Source of the DNA: Ptiloglossa arizonensis
Taxonomy: Eukaryota > Arthropoda > Insecta > Hymenoptera > Colletidae
Assembly (NCBI RefSeq): GCF_051014685.1
Contig: NW_027478385.1
Coordinates: forward strand, 2,852,001 to 2,916,000
Length of the DNA: 64,000 nucleotides
Direction of reading: 5' to 3'
The notes under the pieces are model-generated. The model searched no databases, had not been told where the DNA came from, and saw nothing but the letters and a program-made list of their open reading frames with translations. Positions 53,291 to 63,889 of this stretch are shown here, piece after piece; the stretch's first letter is position 1, and the number at the start of each line of letters is the position of its first letter. The position numbers and the translations under genes are program-made.

Positions 53291-53454
53291 CGAACGGATT
53301 GACGAGCTCGAGAAATTCCTGTAGCATTTGAAGTTTGAAACTCGCCCGATTACAGTGGTGTCTGTACTTTTCCCCAAGGCATTCCAGTTATAGGTTTCGA
53401 GTATCAGACCAGTGAAAATTTTGATGGTTTCTCAACCATTCCTTAATTTCAAAC

Positions 53455-54607
53455 TCCCATATCTCGCGAACGGATTGACGAACACGAGAAATTCCTGTTG
53501 CATCTGAATGTAGAAACTCTCCCGATTACAAGCGGTGTGTGTACTTTTCCCCTAGGCCATTCCAGTTATTGGTTTCGAGTATCAGACTTGCGAAAATTTT
53601 GAAGGTTTCTCAACCATTCCTTAACTTCAAACTCCCGTATCTCGCGAGCGGATTGACGAACTCGAGAAATTCCTGTTGCGTCTGAAAATAAAAACACGCC
53701 CGATTACAATGGTGTGTGTACTTTTCCCCTGGGTCGTCCCAGTTATTGGTTTCGAGTATCAGACTTGCGAAAGTTTTGATGGTTTCTCAACCATTCCTTA
53801 ACTACAAACTCCCATATACCCCGAACGGGTTGGCGAACTCGAGATATTCCTGTTGCATCTGAAAGTAGAAACTCGCCCGATTGCAATGGTGTGTGTACTT
53901 TTCCCCTAGGCCATTCCAGTTATAGGTCTCGAGTATCAGACCAGCGAAAATTTTGACGGTTTCTCAAACACTCCGTAACTTCAAACTCCCATATCTCGCG
54001 AACGGATTGACGAACTCGAGAAATTCCTGTTGCATCTGAATGTAGAAACTCTCCCGATTACAAGCGGTGTGTGTACTTTTCCCCTAGGCCATTCCAGTTA
54101 TTGGTTTCGAGTATCAGACTTGCGAAAATTTTGAAGGTTTCTCAACCATTCCTTAACTTCAAACTCCCGTATCTCGCGAGCGGATTGACGAACTCGAGAA
54201 ATTCCTGTTGCGTCTGAAAATAAAAACTCGCCCGATTACAATGGTGTGTGTACTTTTCCGCTGGGTCGTCCCAGTTATTGGTTTCGAGTATCAGACTTGC
54301 GAAAGTTTTGATGGTTTCTCAACCATTCCTTAACTACAAACTCCCATATATCCGGAACGGGTTGGCGAACTCGAGATATTCCTGTTGCATCTGAAAGTAG
54401 AAACTCGCCCGATTACAATGGTGTGTGTACTTTTCCCCTAGGCCATTCCAGTTATAGGTCTCGAGTATCAGACCAGCGAAAATTTTGACGGTTTCTCAAA
54501 CACTCCGTAACTTCAAAGTCCCATATCTCGCGAACGGATTGACGAACTCGAGAAATTCCTGTTGCATCTGAATGTAGAAACTCTCCCGATTACAAGCGGT
54601 GTGTGTA
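53455..54607 (+). repeat. 3-monomer (about 531 bp) tandem repeat, two copies plus a partial one
   Basis: GAATGTAGAAACTCTCCCG occurs at 53507, 54038 and 54570. Each full copy continues with 'attacaagcggtgtg', 'actcccgtatctcgcgagc', 'aaaataaaaac', 'ctgggtcgtcccag' and 'cgggttggcgaactcgag'. The third copy breaks off after the linker at about 54607. Confidence 0.86.
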
Positions 54608-54654
54608 TTTTTGCCCTAGGCCATAGTAGTTATTGATTTCGAGTATCAGACTTT

Positions 54655-54770
54655 CGAAAATTGTGATGGTTTCTCAACCATTCGTTAAATTTAAACTCCC
54701 ATATCTCGCGAACAGATTGACGATCTCGATTAATTCCTGTTGCATCTGAAAGTAGATACTCGCCCGATTA
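54655..54770 (+). repeat. Rare monomer variant (copy at 61381-61496)
   Basis: Here the usual CTCGAGAAATTCC is CTCGATTAATTCC, which loses the CTCGAG site. The monomer also has 'attgtgatgg', 'cattcgttaaatttaaac' and 'gaacagattgacgatctcg'. The same set recurs at 61381-61496, 6726 bp (38 monomers) away, with GATGAT for GACGAT. Related 'ctcgattaatttctg' forms sit near 55260 and 57205. Confidence 0.75.
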
Positions 54771-54840
54771 CAATGGTGTGTGTACTTTTCCCCTAGGCCA
54801 TTCCAGTTATTCGTTTATAGCATCAGAATTGCGAAAATTT

Positions 54841-56105
54841 TGATGCTTTCTCAACCATTCCTTAACTTCAAACGCCCATATCTCGCGAACGGATTGACGA
54901 ACTCGAGAAATTCCTGTCGAATCTGAAAGTGGAAACTCGCCCGATTACAAAGGTATGTGCATTTTTCCCCTAGGCCTTTGTAGTAATTGGTTTCGAGTAT
55001 CAGACTTGCGAAAATTTTAATCGTTTCTCAAGCATTCCTTACCTTCAAACTCCCATATCTCGCGAACGGATTGCCGAACTCGAGATATTCCTGTTGCATC
55101 TGAAAGTAGAAACTCGCCCGATAACAACGGTGTGTGTATTTTTGCTCTAGGCCATAATAGTTATGGGTTTCGAGTATCAGACTTGCGAAAATTTTGATGG
55201 TTTCTCAACCATTCCTTAAATTCAAACTCCCGTATCTCGCGAGCAGATTGACGAACTCGATTAATTTCTGTTGCATCTGAAAGTAGAAACTCGCCCGATT
55301 ACAATGGTGTGTGTTCTTTTCCCCTAGGCCATTCCAGTTATTCGTTTATAGCATCAGAATTGCGAAAATTTTGATGCTTCCTCAACCATTCCTTAACTTC
55401 AAACTCCCATATCTCGTGAACGGATTGACGAACTCGAGAAATTCCTGTTGCACCTGCAAGTGGAAACTCGCCCGATTACGAAGGTATGTGCATTTTTCCC
55501 CTAGGCCTTTGTAGTAATTGGTTTCGAGTATCAGACTTGCGAAAATTTTGATGGTTACTCAACCATTCCTTAACTTCAAACTGCCATACCTCGCGAACGG
55601 ATGGGCGAACTCGAGATATTCCTGTTGCGTCTGAAAGTAGAAACTCGCCCGTTTACAAAGGTGTGCCTACTTTTCCCCTAGGCAATAGTAGTTATTGGTT
55701 TCGAGTATCAGACTTGCGAAAACTTTGTTGGTTTCTCAACCATTCCTTAACTTCAAACTCCCATATCTCGCGAACGGCATGACGAACTCGAGAAATTCCT
55801 GTTGCATCTGAAAGTAGAAACTCGCCCGATTACAATGGTGTGTGTACTTTTCCCCTAGGCCATTCCAGTTATAGGTCTCGAGTATCAGACCAGCGAAAAT
55901 TTTGACGGTTTCTCAAACACTCCGTAACTTCAAACTCCCATATCTCGCGAACGGATTGACGAACTCGAGAAATTCCTGTTGCATCTGAAAGCAGAAACTC
56001 GCCCGATTAGAACGGTATATGTATTTTTGCCCTAGGCAATAGTAGTTATTGGTTTCGAGTATCAGACTTGCGAAAATTTTGATGGTTTCTCAACCATTCC
56101 TTAAC
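54841..56105 (+). repeat. 11-monomer-shift duplication, copy A (about 1.26 kb)
   Basis: This matches 56787-58051 at 1946 bp (11 monomers minus 1 nt). Shared markers are 'ttcctgtcgaatctg', 'cccgataacaacgg', 'tttttgctctaggccataa', 'cgtatctcgcgagcagattg' and 'ggatgggcgaactcgag'. Small differences are scattered, so this duplication is older than the 18-monomer units. Confidence 0.82.
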
Positions 56106-56786
56106 TTCAAACTCCCATATCTCGCGAACGGCATGACGAACTCGAGAAATTCCTGTTGCATCTGAAAGTAGAAACTCGCCCGATTGCAATGGTGTGTGTA
56201 CTTTTCCCCTAGGCCATTCCAGTTATCGGTGTCGAGTATCAGACTTGCGAAAATTTGATGGTTTGTCAACCATTCCTTTGGCTCAAACTCCCATATCGCG
56301 CGAACGGTTTGACGAACTCGAGATATTCCTGTTGCACCTGAAAGTAGAAACTCCCCCGATTACAATGGTGTGTGTACTTTTCCCCTAGGCCATTCCAGTT
56401 ATTCGTTTCTAGCATCAGAATTGCGAAAATGTTGATGGTTTCTCAAACATTCCTTAACTTCAAACGCCCATATCTCGCAAACGGATTGACGAACTCGAGA
56501 AATTCCTGTTGCATTTGAAAGTAGAAACTCGCCCGATTGCGATGGTGTGTGTACTTTTCCCCTAGGCCATTCCAGTTTAAAGTTTCGAGTATCAGACCAG
56601 CTAAAATTCTGATGGTTTCTCAAACATTCCGTAACTTCAAACTCCCATATCTCGCGAACGGATTGACGAACTCGAGAAATTCCTGTTGCATCCGAAAGCA
56701 GAAACTCGCCCGATTTCAACGGTATGTGTATTTTTGCCCTATGCAATAGTAGTTATTAGTTTCGAGTATCAGACTTGCGAAAATTT

Positions 56787-58051
56787 TGATGTTTTCTCAA
56801 CCATTCCTTAACTTCAAACGCCCATATCTCGCGAACGGATTGACGAACTCGAGAAATTCCTGTCGAATCTGAAAGTGGAAACTCGCCCGATTACAAAGGT
56901 ATGTGCATTTTTCCCCTAGGCCTTTGTAGTAATTGGTTTCGAGTATCAGACTTGCGAAAATTTTAATGGTTTCTCAAGCATTCCTTACCGTCAAACTCCC
57001 ATATCTCGCGAACGGATTGCCGAACTCGAGATATTCCTGTTGCATCTGAAAGTAGAAACTCGCCCGATAACAACGGTGTGTGTATTTTTGCTCTAGGCCA
57101 TAATAGTTATGGGTTTCGAGTATCAGACTTGCGAAAATTTTGATGGTTTCTCAACCATTCCTTAAATTCAAACTCCCGTATCTCGCGAGCAGATTGACGA
57201 ACTCGATTAATTTCTGTTGCATCTGAAAGTAGAAACTCGCCCGATTACAATGGTGTGTGTACTTTTCCCCTAGGCCATTCCAGTTATTCGTTTATAGCAT
57301 CAGAATTGCGAAAATTTTGATGCTTTCTCAACCATTCCTTAACTTCAAACTCCCATATCTCGCGAACGGATTGATGAACTCGAGAAATTCCTGTTGCATC
57401 TGAAAGTGGAAACTCGCCCGATTACGAAGGTATGTGCATTTTTCCCCTAGGCCTTTGTAGTAATTGGTTTCGAGTATCAGACTTGCGAAAATTTTGATGG
57501 TTACTCAACCATTCTTTAACTTCAAACTGCCATACCTCGCGAACGGATGGGCGAACTCGAGATATTCCTGTTGCGTCTGAAAGTAGAAACTCTCCCGTTT
57601 ACACAGGTGTGCCTACTTTTCCCCTAGGCAATAGTAGTTATTGGTTTCGAGTATCAGACTTGCGAAAATTTTGATGGTTTCTCAACCATTCCTTAACTTC
57701 AAACTCCCATATCTCGCGAACGGCATGACGAACTCGAGAAATTCCTGTTGCATCTGAAAGTAGAAACTCGCCCGATTACAATGGTGTGTGTACTTTTCCC
57801 CTAGGCCATTCCAGTTATAGGTCTCGAGTATCAGACCAGCGAAAATTTTGACGGTTTCACAAACACTCCGTAACTTCAAACTCCCATATCTCGCGAACGG
57901 ATTGACGAACTCGAGAAATTCCTGTTGCATCTGAAAGCAGAAACTCGCCCGATTACAACGGTATGTGTATTTTTGCCCTGGGCAATAGTAGTTATTGGTT
58001 TCGAGTATCAGACTTGCGAAAATTTTGATGGTTTCTCAACCATTCCTTAAC
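56787..58051 (+). repeat. 11-monomer-shift duplication, copy B
   Basis: This is the partner of 54841-56105. Private differences include 'cttaccgtcaaac' for 'cttaccttcaaac' and 'cccgtttacacagg' for 'cccgtttacaaagg'. The latter is then shared with the copy near 62380, which orders the two events. Confidence 0.8.
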
Positions 58052-60118
58052 TTCAAACTTCCATATCTCGCGAACGGATTGACGAACTCGAGAAGTTCCT
58101 GTTGCATATGAATGCAGATACTCGCCCGATTACTAGGGTATGTATATTTTTCCCATAGGCCATTGTAGTCATTGGTTTCGAGTATCAGACTTGCGAAAAT
58201 TTTGGTGGTTTCCCAACCATTCCTTATTTTCAAACCCCCATATCTCGCGAACGGATTGACGAACTCGAGAAAGTCCTGCTGCACCTGAAATCAGAAACCC
58301 GCCCGATTTCAGCGGTATGTGTATTTTTGCCCTAGGCCATAGTAGTTATTGGTCTCGAGTAACAGACTTGCGAAAATTTTGATGGTTTCTGAACCATTCC
58401 TTAACTTCAAACTCCAAAATCTCGCGAACGTATTGACGAACTCGAGAAATTCCTGTTGCATCTGAAAGTAGAAACTCGTCCGATTACAATGGTGTGTGTA
58501 CTTTTCCCCTAGGCCATTCCAGTTATAGGTCTCGAGTATCAGACCAGCGAAAATTTTGACGGTTTCTCAAACATTCCGTAACTTCAAACTCCCATATCTC
58601 GCGAACGGCATGACGAACTCGAGAAATTCCTGTTGCATCTGAAAGTAGAAACTCGCCCGATTACAATGGTGTGTGTACTTTTCCCCTAGGCCATTCCAGT
58701 TATAGGTCTCGAGTATCAGACCAGCGAAAATTTTGACGGTTTCTCAAACACTCCGTAACTTCAAACTCCCATATCTCGCGAACGGATTGACGAACTCGAG
58801 AAATTCCTGTTGCATCTGAAAGCAGAAACTCGCCCGATTACAACGGTATGTGTATTTTTGCCCTGGGCAATAGTAGTTATTGGTTTCGAGTATCAGACTT
58901 GCGAAAATATTGATGGTTTCTCAACCATTCCTTAACTTCAAACTCCCATATCTCGCGAACGGCATGACGAAGTCGAGAAATTCCTGTTGCATCTGAAAGT
59001 AGAAACTCGCCCGATTACAATGGTGTGTGTACTTTTCCCCTAGGCCATTCCAGTTATAGGTCTCGAGTATCAGACCAGCGAAAATTTTGACGGTTTCACA
59101 AACACTCCGTAACTTCAAACTCCCATATCTCGCGAACGGATTGACGAACTCGAGAAATTCCTGTTGCATCTGAAAGCAGAAACTCGCCCTATTACAACGG
59201 TATGTGTATTTTTGCCCTGGGCAATAGTAGTTATTGGTTTCGAGTATCAGACTTGCGAAAATTTTGATGGTTTCTCAACCATTCCTTAACTTCAAACTTC
59301 CATATCTCGCGAACGGATTGACGAACTCGAGAAGTTCCTGTTGCATATGAATGCAGATACTCGCCCGATTACTAGGGTATGTATATTTTTCCCATAGGCC
59401 ATTGTAGTCATTGGTTTCGAGTATCAGACTTGCGAAAATTTTGGTGGTTTCCCAACCATTCCTTATTTTCAAACCCCCATATCTCGCGAACGGATTGACG
59501 AACTCGAGAAAGTCCTGCTGCACCTGAAATCAGATACCCGCCCGATTTCAGCGGTATGTGTATTTTTGCCCTAGGCCATAGTAGTTATTGGTCTCGAGTA
59601 ACAGACTTGCGAAAATTTTGATGGTTTCTGAACCATTCCTTAACTTCAAACTCCAAAATCTCGCGAACGTATTGACGAACTCGAGAAATTCCTGTTGCAT
59701 CTGAAAGTAGAAACTCGTCCGATTACAATGGTGTGTGTACTTTTCCCCTAGGCCATTCCAGTTATAGGTCTCGAGTATCAGACCAGCGAAAATTTTGACG
59801 GTTTCTCAAACATTCCGTAACTTCAAACTCCCATATCTCGCGAACGGCATGACGAACTCGAGAAATTCCTGTTGCATCTGAAAGTAGAAACTCGCCCGAT
59901 TACAATGGTGTGTGTACTTTTCCCCTAGGCCATTCCAGTTATAGGTCTCGAGTATCAGACCAGCGAAAATTTTGACGGTTTCTCAAACACTCCGTAACTT
60001 CAAACTCCCATATCTCGCGAACGGATTGACGAACTCGAGAAATTCCTGTTGCATCTGAAAGCAGAAACTCGCCCGATTACAACGGTATGTGTATTTTTGC
60101 CCTGGGCAATAGTAGTTA
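57640..60118 (+). repeat. 7-monomer (1239 bp) tandem duplication
   Basis: Copies are about 57640-58878 and 58879-60118, followed by the start of a third. Shared markers are 'tttttgccctgggcaatag', 'gcatatgaatgcagatac', 'ccattgtagtcattgg', 'cctgaaatcagaaacccg' (or 'cagatacccg') and 'gagtaacagacttgcg'. The second copy carries GAAAATATTGATGG and GACGAAGTCGAG at its start. Confidence 0.87.
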
Positions 60119-62141
60119 TTGGTTTCGAGTATCAGACTTGCGAAAATATTGATGGTTTCTCAACCATTCCTTAACTACAAACTCCCATATCTCGCGAACG
60201 GCATGACGAAGTCGAGAAATACCTGTTGCATCTGAAAGTAGAAACTCGCCCGATTACAATGGTGTGTGTACTTTTCCCCTAGGCCATTCCAGTTATAGGT
60301 CTCGCGTATCAGACCAGCAAAAATTTTGACCGTGTCTCAAACATTCCGTAACTTCAAACTCCCGTATCTCGCGAGCGGATTGATGAACTCGAGAAATTCC
60401 TGTTGTGTCTGAAAATAGAAACTCGCCCGATTACAATGGTGTGTGTACTTTTCCCCTGGGCCGTTCCAGTTATTGGTTTCGAGTATCAGACTTGCGAAAG
60501 TTTTGATGGTTTCTCAACCATTCCTTAACTACAAACTCCCATATCTCGCGAACGGATTGAGGAACTCGAGAAATTCCTGTTGCATATGAAAGCAGAAACT
60601 CGCCCGATTACAGCGGTATGTGTATTTTTGCCCTAGGAAATAGTAGTTATTGGTCTCGAGTATCAGACTTGCGAAAATTTTTACGGTTTCTCAACCATTC
60701 CTTAACTTCAAACTCCCATATATCGCGAACGGATTGGCGAACTCGAGATATTCCTGTTGCATCTGAAAGTGGAAACTCGCCCGATTACAATGGTGTGTGT
60801 ACTTTTCCCCCTAGGCCATTCCAGTTATTGGTTTCGAGTATCAGACTTGCGAAAATTTTGATGGTTTCTCAACCATTCCTTAACTTCAAACTTCCATATC
60901 TCGCGAACGGATTTACGAACTCGAGAAGTTCCTGTTGCATATGAATGCAGATACTCGCCCGATTACTAGGGTATGTATATTTTTCCCATAGGCCATTGTA
61001 GTCATTGGTTTCGAGTATCAGACTTGCGAAAATTTTGACGGTTTCTCAAACATTCCGTAACTTCAAACTGCCGTATCTCGCGAGCGGATTGACGAACTCG
61101 AGAAATTCCTGTTGTGTCTGAAAATAGAAACTCGCCCGATTACAATGGTGTGTGTACTTTTCCCCTGGGCCGTTCCAGTTATTGGTTTCGAGTATCAGAC
61201 TTGCGAAAGTTTTGATGGTTTCTCAAGCATTCCTTAACTACAAACTCCCATATCTCGCGAACGGATTGACGAACTCGAGAATTTCCTATTGCATCTGAAA
61301 GCAGAAACTCGCCCGATTACAACGGTATGTGTATTTTTGCCCTAGGCCATAGTAGTTATTGGTTTCGAGTATCAGACTTTCGAAAATTGTGATGGTTTCT
61401 CAACCATTCGTTAAATTTAAACTCCCATATCTCGCGAACAGATTGATGATCTCGATTAATTCCTGTTGCATCTGAAAGTAGAAACTCGCCCGATTACAAT
61501 GGTGTGTGTACTTTTCCCCTAGGCCATTCCAGTTATAGGTTTCGAGTATCAGACCGGCGAAAATTTTGATGGTTTCTCACCCATTCCTTAACTTCAATCT
61601 CCCATATCTCGCGAACGGATTGACGAACTCGAGAAACTCCTGTTCCATCTGAAAGTAGAAACTCGCCCGATTACAATGGCGTGTGTACTTTTCCCCTAGG
61701 CCATTCCAGTTATTGGTTTCGACTATCAGACTTGCGAAAATTTTGATGGTTTCTCAACCATTCCGTAACTTCAAACTCCCATATCTCGCGAACGGATTGA
61801 CGAACTCGAGAAATTCCTGTTGCATCCGAAAGCAGAAACTCGCCCGATTACAACGGTATGTGTATTTTTGCCCTAGGCAATAGTAGTTATTGGTTTCGAG
61901 TATCAGACTTGCGAAAATTTTGATGGTTTTTCAACCATTCCTTAACTTCAAACTCCCATATCTCGCGAACGGATTGACGAACTCGAGAAATTCCTGTTGC
62001 ATCTGAAAGTAGAAACTCGCCCGATTACAATGGTGTGTGTACTTTTCCCCTAGGCCATTCCAGTTATCGGTTTCGAGTATCAGACTTGCGAAAATTTGAT
62101 GGTTTGTCAACCATTCCTTAGCTTCAAACTCCCATATCTCG

Positions 62142-63740
62142 CGAACGGATTGACGAACTCGAGAAATTCCTGTTGCATCTGAAAGTGGAAACTCGCCCGA
62201 TTACGAAGGTATGTGCATTTTTCCCCTAGGCCTTTGTAGTAATTGGTTTCGAGTATCAGACTTGCGAAAATTTTGATGGTTACTCAACCATTCTTTAACT
62301 TCAAACTGCCATACCTCGCGAACGGATGGGCGAACTCGAGATATTCCTGTTGCGTCTGAAAGTAGAAACTCTCCCGTTTACACAGGTGTGCCTACTTTTC
62401 CCCTAGGCAATACTAGTTATTGGTTTCGAGTATCAGACTTGCGAAAATTTTGATGGTTTCTCAACCATTCCTTAACTTCAAACTCCCATATCTCGCGAAC
62501 GGCATGACGAACTCGAGAAATTCCTGTTGCATCTGAAAGTAGAAACTCGCCCGATTACAATGGTGTGTGTACTTTTCCCCTAGGCCATTCCAGTTATAGG
62601 TCTCGAGTATCAGACCAGCGAAAATTTTGACGGTTTCACAAACACTCCGTAACTTCAAACTCCCATATCTCGCGAACGGATTGACGAACTCGAGAAATTC
62701 CTGTTGCATCTGAAAGCAGAAACTCGCCCGATTACAACGGTATGTGTATTTTTGCCCTGGGCAATAGTAGTTATTGGTTTCGAGTATCAGACTTGCGAAA
62801 ATTTTGATGGTTTCTCAACCATTCCTTAACTTCAAACTTCCATATCTCGCGAACGGATTGACGAACTCGAGAAGTTCCTGTTGCATATGAATGCAGATAC
62901 TCGCCCGATTACTAGGGTATGTATATTTTTCCCATAGGCCATTGTAGTCATTGGTTTCGAGTATCAGACTTGCGAAAATTTTGGTGGTTTCCCAACCATT
63001 CCTTATTTTCAAACCCCCATATCTCGCGAACGGATTGACGAACTCGAGAAAGTCCTGCTGCACCTGAAATCAGAAACCCGCCCGATTTCAGCGGTATGTG
63101 TATTTTTGCCCTAGGCCATAGTAGTTATTGGTCTCGAGTAACAGACTTGCGAAAATTTTGATGGTTTCTAAACCATTCCTTAACTTCAAACTCCAAAATC
63201 TCGCGAACGTATTGACGAACTCGAGAAATTCCTGTTGCATCTGAAAGTAGAAACTCGTCCGATTACAATGGTGTGTGTACTTTTCCCCTAGGCCATTCCA
63301 GTTATAGGTCTCGAGTATCAGACCAGCGAAAATTTTGACGGTTTCTCAAACATTCCGTAACTTCAAACTCCCATATCTCGCGAACGGCATGACGAACTCG
63401 AGAAATTCCTGTTGCATCTGAAAGTAGAAACTCGCCCGATTACAATGGTGTGTGTACTTTTCCCCTAGCCCATTCCAGTTATAGGTCTCGAGTATCAGAC
63501 CAGCGAAAATTTTGACGGTTTCTCAAACACTCCGTAACTTCAAACTCCCATATCTCGCGAACGGATTGACGAACTCGAGAAATTCCTGTTGCATCTGAAA
63601 GCAGAAACTCGCCCGATTACAACGGTATGTGTATTTTTGCCCTGGGCAATAGTAGTTATTGGTTTCGAGTATCAGACTTGCGAAAATATTGATGGTTTCT
63701 CAACCATTCCTTAACTTCAAACTCCCATATCTCGCGAACG
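62142..63740 (+). repeat. Distal copy of the 57.4-59.0 kb segment
   Basis: About nine monomers match 57363-58961 at 4779 bp (27 monomers), from 'gtggaaactcgcccgattac' through the full 7-monomer set. Only scattered single changes are seen (for example 'cctagcccattcc' near 63465 and 'tttctaaacc' near 63166). This is a third, non-adjacent copy of the 7-monomer unit. Confidence 0.86.
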
Positions 63741-63889
63741 GATTGACGAACTCGAGATATTGCTGTTGCATCTGAAAGCAGAAAGTAGCCCGATTACAAT
63801 GGTATGTGTATTTTTGCCCGAGGCCATAGTAGTTATTGGTTTCGAGTATCAGACTTGCGAAAATTTTGATGGTTTCTCAACCATTCCTT

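Noticed and set aside
56399..56746. Longest open frame, 115 residues on the minus strand
   Set aside because: It lies wholly in satellite monomers, repeats internally with a 59-residue period and has no counterpart in neighbouring copies of equal sequence quality. There is no start context, domain or codon bias to support it.
60618..60944. 108-residue plus-strand frame
   Set aside because: The frame switches between monomer segments because of a one-base insertion (CCCCCTAGG near 60806). This is what chance read-through would give.
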